From Acanthochlamys bracteata (lineage: Eukaryota; Streptophyta; Magnoliopsida; Pandanales; Velloziaceae), in the NCBI GenBank assembly GCA_019914995.1, contig CM034131.1:3690501-3754500 (forward strand): DNA of 64,000 nucleotides, read 5' to 3'. Below, in pieces: positions 37,537 through 48,110 of the stretch. Below the pieces are notes generated by a model. It worked only from the letters and a program-made list of their open reading frames with translations, made no database searches and was not told where the DNA came from. The position numbers were made by a program, and so were the translations under genes. Numbering within the stretch: the stretch's first letter is position 1; every line of letters begins with the position of its first letter.

Positions 37537-39046
37537 AGGGTGGCAATTTTGATTGATGGATTGATTTCGGATCAATCTATTTAATAAACAGGTCAAATTC
37601 GTTTAATTCTAATTCAATCTATGAATTTATACGGGTCAAAATTGTCAACCCTAATACAATCTGTTAATAACTGTATCAAATTCGGATTGACAGATTTAAT
37701 GATTAAAATTATTAATTTTTAAGTATACATGTTTAAGCTTAGAGAAATTATAAGATTAATTGTAATGAAAATGCATGATGTTTTTAATGACGAGATATAG
37801 TGAATGCCTGTCAAAATATATTTTTTTTATTATCTTCATCGACCCTCACTACTCCAAAAAAGATCATTTTCGACTAAATATTACCGACCAAAAATATATA
37901 GTCGGTAAAATTATCAAATGCCGACTGTAATTAAATCAGTCGATAAAGCATATTAGTTTACCGACTGACATATAATTCAGTCAGTAAATTAAGCACATTA
38001 TGGTCTGAAATATGTTTTAATTGACAATCTATATAAGTTACCGACTAATATATATTAGTTGGTAATATTACTGACTGTTTGTAGAAATTAGTCGGTAAAT
38101 TTTTTAATTTTATCAACTGAACATTAGCTCAGTCGGTAAGATTACCAATTGATATACATTAGTTAGTAATATTATCGATTGTTCGTAGAAATCAGTCGGT
38201 ATATTATTTTATTTTACCGACTGAACATTAGTTGAGTCGGTAATTAGTCTTAATTAACTCGAAGCAAACTAAAATCCAGTCAATTTCTACCCCTCTTGCC
38301 GGTAAGCGTGTTACCAACGAGTCTTTGCCGACCGAATGCCGACACAACTTTTTTAGTCGGTAATACTTTTTGCTGACTAAATTAGTTCGTTTATCGACTA
38401 AATCTTTAAGTCAGTATAGGATTAATGTGTAGTCGTGCCTTAAAATATCAAAAAGAATTTATTTCTAATTTTATTTGTTGAAAATGTGTACTGACAGCTA
38501 AAATTTTGTGATTATAAATATATATTAATAATTTTGACAAAAATTTTGATAAATATAACTATCTAACAAAATTTTGATAAAAATCTTTATATGAAATCCA
38601 AATTCGTCATTATCGAAACACATACATAGCATCATCTTACACTATTTTACTAAAATATAAAAATAACGATTAATTATAAATATCTTACAATTTAATAATT
38701 TATAAATTATTATATCGATTATTTTTATTACTAATATATTAGTATATGGAAAGGAAAAATTAAATATTGTTCCTTTAAGATATGACAATTCGAATTAATA
38801 TGTCAATTTCAGTTTAATCTAGATCAACTAATTTAATAATCGGGTCAAATTTGTTCAATCCTAATCTAACTCATATATTTATACGAATCAAATTTTTTAA
38901 CCCTAACTCTAATTAAATAGGTTAATTTCGAATTATGTTTTTGGATCGGATTATATATTTATATGGATCAAATTTTTAGCCATTAATCCATTTAAATTGA
39001 TCGATTTTGAATTGAATTTTTAAATTAGGTCATAGATTGCTACCCT
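37537..39046. repeat. Two direct copies of the 'GGGTGGCAATT' repeat, separated by a CACTA element
   Basis: The first copy runs from AGGGTGGCAATTTTGATTG (37537) to about 37730 and the second from about 38780 to 39046, ending TTGCTACCCT. Both carry GGTCAAAT(T)CGTT(T/C)AAT, TTTATACG and TTGTCAACCCTAA-type phrases in the same order. The family is the same as 1396-1560. Confidence 0.6.
37847..38437 (+). mobile_element. Non-autonomous CACTA (En/Spm) element, 591 bp
   Basis: Starts CACTACTCCAAAAAAG and is filled with inverted and direct subterminal repeats of the type ACCGACTGA and TCAGTCGGTAA (for example 37940-38240). The right end GTGTAGTCGTG reads CACGACTACAC in reverse, a degraded CACTAC terminus. 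CCT lies on both sides (37844-37846 and 38438-38440), the 3-bp duplication expected of CACTA elements. No transposase; it would need one from elsewhere. Confidence 0.82.
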
Positions 39047-39570
39047 AAGTTAAATACGTTCTCATTGCAATGTACTGGCGTTGGCAAGTGTAATCTGCAA
39101 TGTCTTATAAGAACATCCGCACTTGGCCGTCGTACTAAAAACGATTAATTCCTTGACCTAAACTATGGGCTCTTAATTAAGTAGTAGCTGACATGTATTT
39201 CCTAATTTAAAGTATTTCTCCAGCATTTAGTCTCAATTCTTCTTCCTGTTTTGAATTGGAACACAAGAAAATGAATCGCCTCTTCAAAATTTGCATGACA
39301 TTAATGTTTTCCAAGGAAATTTTAAAATTTTACATCTGTAGCTTAGGTCAATGGATACATCAATCAATGTGCTATTCTTCTAATTAATTTGCTTTCTGTT
39401 TTTACTATGACTTTTTCATTCCAAGTTTTTTTCATGCAGGTCACCAACGTTACTCGCTCCGCATCAATTAGCACCGCTCACAAATTAATGAATACGAAAA
39501 CGAACAGCTCAGCATTCGACGCCAACACTTATTTCATTTTTAATTAATTAATTAAGCGCGGTTCTGGCAA
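39047..39570. other. Intergenic DNA, nothing firm seen
   Basis: No frame or repeat of note. Confidence 0.35.
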
Positions 39571-39574
39571 AGGC

Positions 39575-39815
39575 TCAGGTTTGTTTAGAATTATTTATAA
39601 AATAAAATTTTTTTATAATAAAAAATATTTTGTTTTTTTAAAAAATAAGTTTTATTTTTTTATTTTAAAAAATAATTAAAATATGTAATAAAAAGATTCA
39701 CTATGTAGAATTTTTTTATATTTTTTAAATTTTTAAATAAATTTTCTAAATATTTATAAAATATATACTAAAATTAAAAAAATTTAAAATTAACATTTAA
39801 AATGCAATTTCACGC
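39575..39815 (+). repeat. AT-rich MITE-like repeat copy
   Basis: TTATTTATAAAATAAAATTT, AATATGTAATAAAAAGATTC, ACTATGTAGAATTTTTTTAT and TATTTATAAAATATATACTA occur in the same order as at 51715-51900. Ends near CAATTTCACGCAACC. Confidence 0.65.
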
Positions 39816-40274
39816 AACCTCACCTCAGAGATCGTACGTACGTTGTGCTCTTAATTCAAAATTATTATTGCTCACCATTTGTTGAGTACGACTTGAATAA
39901 AAATAAACTCGTATTCGTTTGCATGTTATCTAAAATTGTCTTACTTACTCAAGGATTTAGTAGACGATAAAACTCTCGCAAAAATCGAATTCAATAATAG
40001 TGGACGAAATAAACAATTAAGGCTCATTTTATAAACTATTTATTTTATATTTTATATTATATTACAAATTTTATATAAACTTAAAAATTATATATTATAA
40101 AAGTTATTTTATTTATATTTAATTTATAAATAAAAATAAAGAGATTAATTTTAAAATATTTTTAATTGGAAATATTAATTTCTAAATACTTTCAAATTAC
40201 TTAGTATAATGTTGCTAAAAAATATTTCTATTTATCTATAAAAAATATATATATATATTTTGTTAATTTTTACT

Positions 40275-40450
40275 ATTTATGTCAATTTGATCAAGAGATC
40301 TGATGGAAATCGAATCGAAGTCCGATTGGGCTAAAATTTTATCAGTATATTTTTAACTCATAGTTCTTCATATCTAACGGTGACGATTAGATTTTGAGTT
40401 CTTTCTAGCCAAATATTATTAGAGAGTGCGTGTGGAGTGTATAGAAAGTA
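40275..40450. repeat. Single arm of the foldback family
   Basis: GATCAAGAGATCTGATGGAA, CCGATTGGGCTAAAATTTTA and AACTCATAGTTCTTCATATC match the right arm of 46860-46960. No left arm is seen. Confidence 0.6.
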
Positions 40451-40923
40451 GGGAATGCATGCATCCTATCCTATAAAAATAATGAATATAACATCAAGGG
40501 TGCTACAATAATATGCAAATCCAAAGTACCAACATATCATTAAATTTCATATTCGCTCGTTCATCCACCCATTATCCATTAAATTCATTTCATTGCTATG
40601 ATATTGATGAAAAAAAAGAAGAAATAACATAAAATTTTTAAATAATAATAATAATAATAAAGAGAGAGATAGAGGTATCACTTGGTGGCCCACGAGGGAG
40701 GGATGACCGCATCGTTGAAGCATTCATTTTCCTTCTCCCCCAAACCCCACGAACCTCCCTCGAAAACGGCATCTTCCAACAGCAGAAGTGCAGAACACCA
40801 CTCCTCCCTCTATTTATTTATTTTCCATCTCCAAAGCCTAAATACATATCTACCAATTCACTCATTCAACCTCTCATCTCTATCTTTCTCTTCTTCTACA
40901 GCAAAAACAATAAGAACAAATCT
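40451..40923 (+). promoter_or_regulatory. Upstream region and leader of the plus-strand RING gene
   Basis: A TATA-like CTATTTATTTAT lies at about 40810, some 110 bp before the start codon. It is followed by a C/T-rich leader (CTCTCATCTCTATCTTTCTC). An (AAT)n run at about 40640-40660 and a short GA run lie farther up. The exact transcription start cannot be read. Confidence 0.45.
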
Positions 40924-42031
40924 ATGGCTGTTGAAACGCAGTACATACAACAGGTGTCTGGTGTTGCTGCAGCAACGTTAATGACACCGGCTATATTAAT
41001 CGCAGGAAAGCGGATGTTGCTCGTAGATAAAGGTGTTGCAGATCATCGTAGCGACCTCACCAACAATAATGCCTCTGTTTCAAATAGGAAAAGAAGCAGA
41101 GTTGTTCGCCAAGGCGAGTTTGTTCTTCCACAGCAAACGCAACAGTTTCAATCTCGCTTTCCTTTCACTGATGGTCAGCAGCAGCTTCAGTTACCTGCGG
41201 TGAAAAACGTTTTACCGGAACCGGAACTGCAGAAGGAGCAAAGCAGAGCATATGACTCCGCCTTTACGTCTACCAGCGGCGGACCCTTGATTGAAAATAC
41301 ACTCCAACTGGTAGATTCAAATATTAGAAATGCAAACATGGAGATTGATTCATTAATCCATCTTCAGGTATCCATTGCTTAAACTGAAATTTCTAGTTAA
41401 TTGATTACGTTGTTGGTTTTTCTCATATGCATACAGCAAGATTTGCTAATCTTTTTTTTTTATTTTAAATTTGGGCAAACAGGGCGAAAGCTTAAGAAGA
41501 CAACTTGAAGATGCACAGAAAAGGCATTACCTTTTTCTTCTGGCATTCACAGAACAACAAGCTGTGAAACGAATCAGAACAGCAGAGACGGAGCTGGAGA
41601 AAGCGCAAAGACGGAATGCAGAGTTAGAGGAGCAGCTGAAGTTATTGAGCAATGAGAACCAGCTATGGTTTAACGCCGCAAAGAACAGCGAAATCATGGT
41701 TGGCAATCTTCGCGCCAATCTCGAGGAAGCCATTCTCTATAGCTCTGCCACCGTAGTCGCAGATGTCGTAGAAGGTTGCGGCGACAATGAAGAAATTCTA
41801 TCTATGGATTGCATTAACGATGATGAGTTTCAGCAACAACATAAACAACAACGTCAAAGAACAAGAAAGGGCTCGTGCAAAGTGTGCAATGAAAGAGAGG
41901 CAGGTGCACTGCTTCTGCCATGCAGGCACCTTTGCCTATGCAGAGAATGCGAGCCAAACTTGAGTTCATGCCCTGTTTGTGGATCCGGCAAGAGCGCTGG
42001 CATTCAAGTTCTGTTTAATTCTGTTCCATGA
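40924..42031 (+). CDS. BOI/BRG-type RING E3 ubiquitin ligase (two coding exons, 330 aa)
   Basis: Coding joins 40924-41367 and 41483-42031. The intron has GT at 41368 and AG at 41481-41482 and falls between codons. The start is ATG GCT GTT (MAVETQYIQQ), with a C/T-rich leader before it. Residues 1-148 are low-complexity with a basic patch NRKRSR (about 54-59) that may be a nuclear signal. About 178-213 is a Glu/Arg/Leu coiled coil (ETELEKAQRRNAELEEQLKL). The block NENQLWFNAAKNSE ... NLRANLEEA is the family's region before the RING. The C-terminal C3HC4 RING has ligands at C280, C283, C295, H297, C301, C304, C311 and C314, with the signature LLLPCRHLCLCREC ... CPVC. Related Arabidopsis proteins ubiquitinate targets, dampen cell death and interact with DELLA proteins; that role is inferred by family. 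Confidence 0.92.
41368..41482 (+). other. Intron of the plus-strand RING gene
   Basis: 115 bp, GT...AG, T-rich. Reading through it would add only four codons before a stop, so splicing is required for the RING. Confidence 0.85.
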
Positions 42032-42440
42032 ATTTTTTTGTTGAGTTGAATTGATCATTCATTCATTTCGTGGGTTTATATAATTATTAATTTTGCTGGC
42101 CAACTCATGCTTTGCGAATTTGTAGCGCATTGGATGCATGCAAGGATGGAACGGTGTAAAAAGTAGGGCTATTGTGAGGGAATCAGTTACTTAATTACAT
42201 AGATATGTACAGAAAACCGTATTCTTTATTTTTCAAAAAGAATTTTTGTCTAAGCATATATAGAGTTAAGTCAGTTTCTGAAGAGTGACGTTCCAAAGAT
42301 TTTGTGATGCAATACTAGTTTTCATTTACCAAACAAGAAATTACCATTGGCAATATCGCAAGCGCTTAGTGTAATGCAATAGTGTTTAGCTTTTAAGTTT
42401 TATCTCATTTAAAATTATGACCAGAATACAATACAAAAAA
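42032..42440. other. 3' flank of the plus-strand RING gene
   Basis: AT-rich, presumably 3' UTR at first. No sharp poly(A) signal can be fixed. Confidence 0.4.
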
Positions 42441-42444
42441 GACG

Positions 42445-42690
42445 TTTGGTATTGCTTATTTCAAAAATAATTTTTTAATTTTTAATCTTATATTTTTTAA
42501 TATATTTTTTATAAGTATTAGTATTTAAAATTTTAGAAAGTATAAAAAAATTTATACTCAATAAAATCTTATTATTGCTTATTTTATTATTTTTTTAGAT
42601 AAAAAATAGAATTTATTTTTAAAAAAAGATAAAAATATTTTTCATTATAAAAAAATTTTATTTTAAAAGCACTCCTAAATACCTAAATTA
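42445..42690 (-). repeat. AT-rich MITE-like repeat copy
   Basis: Reverse-oriented family member: GACGTTTGGTATTGCTTATT start, ATAAGTATT, then an A/T core to AAAAGCACTCCTAAATACC. Confidence 0.55.
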
Positions 42691-42907
42691 ACAAAAATAT
42701 TATAATTCAACATAGTATGAAACCAAAAAAATCAGCCTCCACTTAGGTTCCTAGAACTGTAAAAAGCATAAGGCATTTGTGATAGTACCGAACAATTACC
42801 CAAAATATGGTTAATTATTCGGCGCATGGTGCTCAATCTTATAAATTTATAATTTTATGTCAAATAAATATAACAGTTGTAGTTTTCATTGCAAACAAAT
42901 CCCAAAT

Positions 42908-43145
42908 TGGGTCGTTTGGAATTGCATTTCTCAAACGCTTTTTCTTATTTTTTTATTTTATATTTTTTAATATATTTTTTATAAATATTTAAAAAATTTA
43001 TTTAAAAATTTTTAAATATAAAAAAATTTTACATAGTAAAATTTTTTATTTTTTTAAAATAAAAAAAATAAAATTTATTTTTATAAAATAGATAAAAATA
43101 TTTTTTATTTTAAAAAATTTCTATTCTATAAGTACTTTCAAATGT
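42908..43145 (-). repeat. AT-rich MITE-like repeat copy
   Basis: Starts GGGTCGTTTGGAATTGCATT with the characteristic GTTTGGAATTGCA terminus (reverse of TGCAATTCCAAAC) and ends CTATAAGTACTTTCAAATG. Confidence 0.65.
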
Positions 43146-43384
43146 CTCCTCACACTTGCTAACTTTTTAAAATGGAATTCTATCTATGGATCTGTAGATT
43201 ATATATATTTTGTTTTACAAGGAGGGTGAAATCTGTATATATATTATAATGTAATAAAAGAAAATCAATGGGAAGTGTCCCATTTCATATTTATATATAA
43301 TCGTATGTAAGTTAGGAAAATCGAAATATTACATTGTAATAGTTACATACTTTTGTAAGTAGGCTTTTATTCATCAGGATCATG

Positions 43385-43590
43385 ATTAAGGTGGTGTTTG
43401 AAAGTAATTTTTTTTTTAATTTTTTGTTTTCTCATTTTTCAAGTAAAACATACTTTTATAAAAAATTTTAAATTTTAAAAAATATATAAAATTTTATATT
43501 ATAAAATTTTATTATATTTATTATTATTATTTTAATTAAAAAAATAAATTTCATGTCGTAAAATTTTTTAAATACTTTCAGACATTTCCG
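43385..43590 (-). repeat. AT-rich MITE-like repeat copy
   Basis: From AAGGTGGTGTTTGAAAGTAA to AAATACTTTCAGACATTTCC. The two ends are mutually inverted (GTGTTTGAAAGTA / TACTTTCAGACAT). Confidence 0.65.
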
Positions 43591-44555
43591 TCGAATCCTT
43601 CCAAAAGCAACTTAAATATATTTTTTCTTATATAAATTTAAAATAAAAATTTACATTTTGATATATAAATAAACTAATTGGTATCAAGTTTTTATTATAT
43701 CTCTCATAATTATAACAAAATTGTAAAACTCAATGATAAATCATTAGTAAAAAAAAAGTGAATATTTTTTCATATTTTATTCTGGTTATGTACATTGATA
43801 CAAATCATTAATTTATGTCCGCCGAATGCCTAACAATGAGGTAGACGATCGTCAATTATGATATTGAATTTGTAATCATAATTTATGATATATTTTTAAA
43901 AATATTTAAAAATATATATTTTAAGTTTTCTGAAGAGAAATGCATTCTATTCAATTATATCATGCAATTGTACTAAGTTAAAATCATAACCTTCAATTAA
44001 ATTATAATAAATACCGTAACATACAATGAATATGATCCTAACGGTATAATCATCACTAATTATTAGAAAATTCTATAATTTATTATGTATATATCCATAT
44101 GTATGAAAGGATTTGTAAAATTAGACATTCATTTCGTAAAGGATGGCTTTCTAAAATTTGAAGTTTATTACAATATACTGGATCTTAAATAATCAACAGC
44201 TTTGTGTTCGAAAAAGCTACATGAAAAATTTAGAAAACTTTTTTCATATAGTTTTTCCGAAATACTATATTGTTCTTTCATTTATAAATTTGAATATATT
44301 GACCCTACAACTATTCAAATAAAAAGATCTGAACAAAAGCACTTGGTTAAATGTCCCCACTAAAAGTTCACAAAATTAAAACAATAATAATATCTCTGAT
44401 TTAATTCGAACAATATATTCTTTAAAGAATATGAGTTTAGGATTCTAAATAGGGTTTTTATCTTTCTCCTATCTTTCTATTTTGAAGTTGGAAAAATAAT
44501 CTATTGAACACACGTGGTATAGATTGAACGCTGAAAAAGAAAATGGTACTAAGAT
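43591..44555. other. A/T-rich intergenic DNA, nothing firm seen
   Basis: No frame or repeat that can be named. Confidence 0.35.
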
Positions 44556-44559
44556 TACA

Positions 44560-44825
44560 AACTGTTTGGAAAAGAAAAATATATAAAAAAATTATTAGGT
44601 GAACGTATTTTTGAAATAAAATTTTTTTCAAATAGAAAATATATTTATTTTTTTAGAAATAAATTCTATTTTATTATTTCAAAAAAATAAAAATATATAA
44701 TAAAAAATTTTATTACATAAAATTTTTTATTTTCTAAATTTTTAAATAAATTTTTAAATAATATATTAAAAAATGTAAAACTAAAAACTAAAAATTATTT
44801 TTTTTTATAAGCTAAGCCATCGTGC
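44560..44825 (+). repeat. AT-rich MITE-like repeat copy
   Basis: Starts AACTGTTTGGAAAAG. Core A/T runs (ATAAAATTTTTTTC, AAATAAATTCTATTTTATT) match the family; the right end is unclear. Confidence 0.5.
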
Positions 44826-44939
44826 ATCCTAAATGTTATTGAATACCATAAAATATAATAAGTTAGGCACTCTTTTATTGAATAAGAAAAACAATATTAA
44901 GTTACAAAATGTAAATAAACTTACCACAAACTCATTTAG

Positions 44940-45185
44940 ACGTGGTTTGGGATTATTATGAAATAATTTTCACTTCACTATTTTATTATATATTTTTTAA
45001 TAATATTTTCTATAATATTTCATATAAATTAAGTTTAAAAATTTTAAAAGAATTTTATTTTTATTATTTTTAAGATAAATATCTAAAGTGTTTTTTGAAA
45101 TATTTTATTATTTTTTGAAATATAATAGTAAGAATTTTTATTTACAAAATTATATTTTATAAGTATTTTTAAATATCTTCTTATT
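44940..45185 (-). repeat. AT-rich MITE-like repeat copy
   Basis: Starts CGTGGTTTGGGATTATTATG and ends TTTATAAGTATTTTTAAATA. Diverged member of the same family. Confidence 0.45.
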
Positions 45186-46627
45186 AGATAAAAAACAATG
45201 CGGTAAGCAAATAAGTTACTAAAATTTCAGAAGTACCTACGGCCATTGAAAACAAAATTTACACGAAATTCCAAGTTTATAACCTATGGAAAACACAGCT
45301 GTAAACGTCGTTAACCGAATGAACTCTTAAAATTAAAAAAAAACTTTGCTCAAAACAATGGTAGGAAGAAATTGTTTCATAAGTATATTTTAAATTTTGA
45401 CGATAAAGATAACTCTCATACAGGCAATGGGGAGTGTTGAATCACAAGGCAAAGAAACAACTTCGTTTGTACTGTAGTACTTGGTATTTATAAGGTAAAT
45501 TTATCTAAACTTCATAAAATATTTCAACCTATTCTTAGCATATATTGGTAAATTGCCTCTTCATATTTTTACAATTAAACATGTGAAAAACTAGATTGTC
45601 CATGAACCACAATTCAATTAATGGATAAGAAAATTGGTACATTATATTTTTCTTCTTTCAAATTTTAAGTTAAAGATAGAAATGTTTGTTTGAATACTTT
45701 GATTTAATTGTCTTTTTAATTATATTTAAGAAATATTTGAAAGTAGTTAATAATTAATTTCGACCCTTTATGAAAAAAGGAGCTTGATTTTGTTTTACAT
45801 AAACAAAAGCTAAAAAATATTATCCGTACAAAAATTTGATAAAGTATAATATATCTGTACTTCCAAAATTTTTAAACTTAAAAAAAATAAATTATAAAAT
45901 TTAATCGAAAATAAAAAGTCAAAATAAATTTCGATAAGAAATATAATCACTATCAACAAACAATTTATACTCTTTTGTATAATCAAAGTATGCTTACAAA
46001 GGTTGATTTATTAATATAATAAGTTTAACTTAAATAAAATATTAATAAATATTAATAATTAAAATATAACAGTCAAGGTACTCATTACAATAATTAAAAC
46101 AACACAAGGACCAGTGCGTCGTATATTACCTCGAAGTATTACACATATTCTTATTTAATTTAATACCTTAAAATTTTAATTAAAAACATACATATTCTTA
46201 TTTAACATTCATTATCGTCATTTGGATTATCCAATTTATATGTATGAAATAATGGGAGGTTTCTGCCTAATAGATTAGTACTATGTATATAATTATCAAT
46301 AATTCTCATTGCCTTCTTCTGTTATTACTATATAAGAGAATTATAAATATAATATACAAATCACACTTCCAAAACGTTTTGATTTTGTTTTGATCTACTC
46401 AAAAATATGTTACTTATACAATTATAATAATGTACAAACTAGCCATTCTTTTCAAGTCTAGAAGTGGATAGTACATTAAGAAGGATAAAGATAATTCGAG
46501 AGTACTTCAAATAAATAATTTTTAAAAAAAATTATTATAATACTTCTTGAAAGATAAATTTAAAACTTTTTTATCATAAAAAATATTATATATATATATA
46601 GAAGAAGGATAGGGGTATTTTTTTTTA
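45186..46627. other. A/T-rich intergenic DNA, nothing firm seen
   Basis: No recognisable gene. A short TA run lies at about 46588. Confidence 0.35.
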
Positions 46628-47012
46628 AGAGCACTCTTTTTATGGGCACTTACAGACACTCCCTTTCTGATTTATAGTCAAGATGATTTTCAAGTTCAAT
46701 CTCCATTATTGGATATAAATAACTACGAGTTAGAAACATAACCATAAAATTTCAGCTCAATCAGATCATAAATTTACCTTCATATGATCATTTAATCAAA
46801 ATAACAGAAATAATACAACATATATATTTTTAAAGTTTCTTACTTTCTGTCATCTGATCAAGTGATCCGATAAAATTAGATTTGTGATCCGATTGAGTTG
46901 CAATTTTATGGATATATTTCTAACTCATAATTCGTCATATTCAAAAGTGAAGATTAGATTTGGAGGTTCCATAATCATAAACCGAAAAATGAATATCCGA
47001 AAGTGTCCTTAA
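46628..47012. mobile_element. Foldback MITE with long inverted arms, best copy
   Basis: The left arm (TAAGAGCACTCTTTTTATGG, TTGGATATAAATAACTACGA, CAATCAGATCATAAATTTAC, about 46628-46810) is mirrored in reverse by the right arm (GATCAAGTGATCCGATAAAA, AACTCATAATTCGTCATATT, AAAGTGTCCTTAAAAATG, about 46850-47012). Arms of about 160-180 bp with little between them could form a hairpin. Relatives are at 35204-35515 and 40275-40450. No coding potential. Confidence 0.8.
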
Positions 47013-47459
47013 AAATGAAATGCATCTATCTCTCCCCATATATATATATATATATTATGACGTATAATTTATTTACATTTTTAAATTTTATAAAAAATTT
47101 TAAAACACTGAAAATATTTTAAAACATAAAAGATAAAATAAAATAGTGAAATGAAATGAAAAATTTAACAAACGATTCCAACGATATATTTTCGTTTTAG
47201 TAGCGGTTAAAATAAAAATAAATCTTAAAAATTTGGGGATACATTGGATATCATTTTGGAATATTAGAATAAGGTAAGAAGTCTGTAAAATAAGTATTAG
47301 AAATATGTATGAATTAGCTCAATCCCGCTTATCGCCTAAACTCATTTAAAGAAAATATTGGAATAATATTAAAGTATCCTTGAAGAGTGAGTGTAGCTAT
47401 CATAATAATCCTCATCGCCTTTTGAAAAAGTTATCCCATATTATTTAGAAGTAAGGATC
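47013..47459. other. Intergenic DNA with a TA microsatellite
   Basis: (AT)n at about 47038-47055; otherwise unassigned. Confidence 0.35.
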
Positions 47460-48110
47460 TAATAAAAAGATAAAAACAATAATATTTATAAATAAAATTT
47501 TCTAAAAATAGAGAAATGTTAAAAATATTTTAAATATTTAGAATAATTTTTCAGTAAATATAATAAAATAATTAGTAATAACATTTTATGATATATATTT
47601 TTTTATATTTTAAAAAATTTAATAATTATGAAATATTTATTAAAATTATAAATAAAAATTACCATGAAAAGTACGGTCAAACAATATGCTGGGAATAGGT
47701 TGCTAGGTCCAGGTAGCCGTTCCCATCGTCTATTGATTACGTATCTCTTTAGTACATCTAAATGGAAGCTAGCTTCATGCTAAAATCATTTTACAACAAA
47801 GAAAGTTTCTAGTATGTAGTATAGTAGTATATACTCTTTTCCGATCTGTCTACACGTCTAAACAACTACCACAGGTCTAACAAATTCAAATTCAAGTGAC
47901 GAAGGACAGAAACTGGAAAGCCGCTGTCCGCAAAGGGTGTATTTATTTGAATTAAACTCATATTTTTAAAAATAATTTTAAAAAATAAAATTAAAAATAT
48001 TTAATAAAAAATAATTTTAATACTTATTTTATATTAAATAATAAATTTTATAAAAAATAATTTATTTATTTTATATTTAAAAATGAGTTTAAAAAAATAA
48101 GTAATGTAGA
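47460..48110. repeat. Two decayed AT-rich repeat segments
   Basis: 47470-47680 and 47940-48110 carry A/T runs of the MITE-like family (AATAAAATTTTCTAAAAATA, TTTAAAAATAATTTTAAAAA) around a short unique stretch at 47690-47930. Assignment is weak. Confidence 0.35.

Noticed and set aside
37850-38250. Regularly spaced repeats resembling a CRISPR-like array
   Set aside because: The units are inverted and direct subterminal repeats of a CACTA element with a CACTAC end and CCT duplication, in a plant chromosome.
40682-40981. Open frame of 99 codons overlapping the start of the plus-strand RING gene
   Set aside because: It lacks an ATG at its beginning, spans promoter and leader sequence, and overlaps the RING gene's first exon in another frame.
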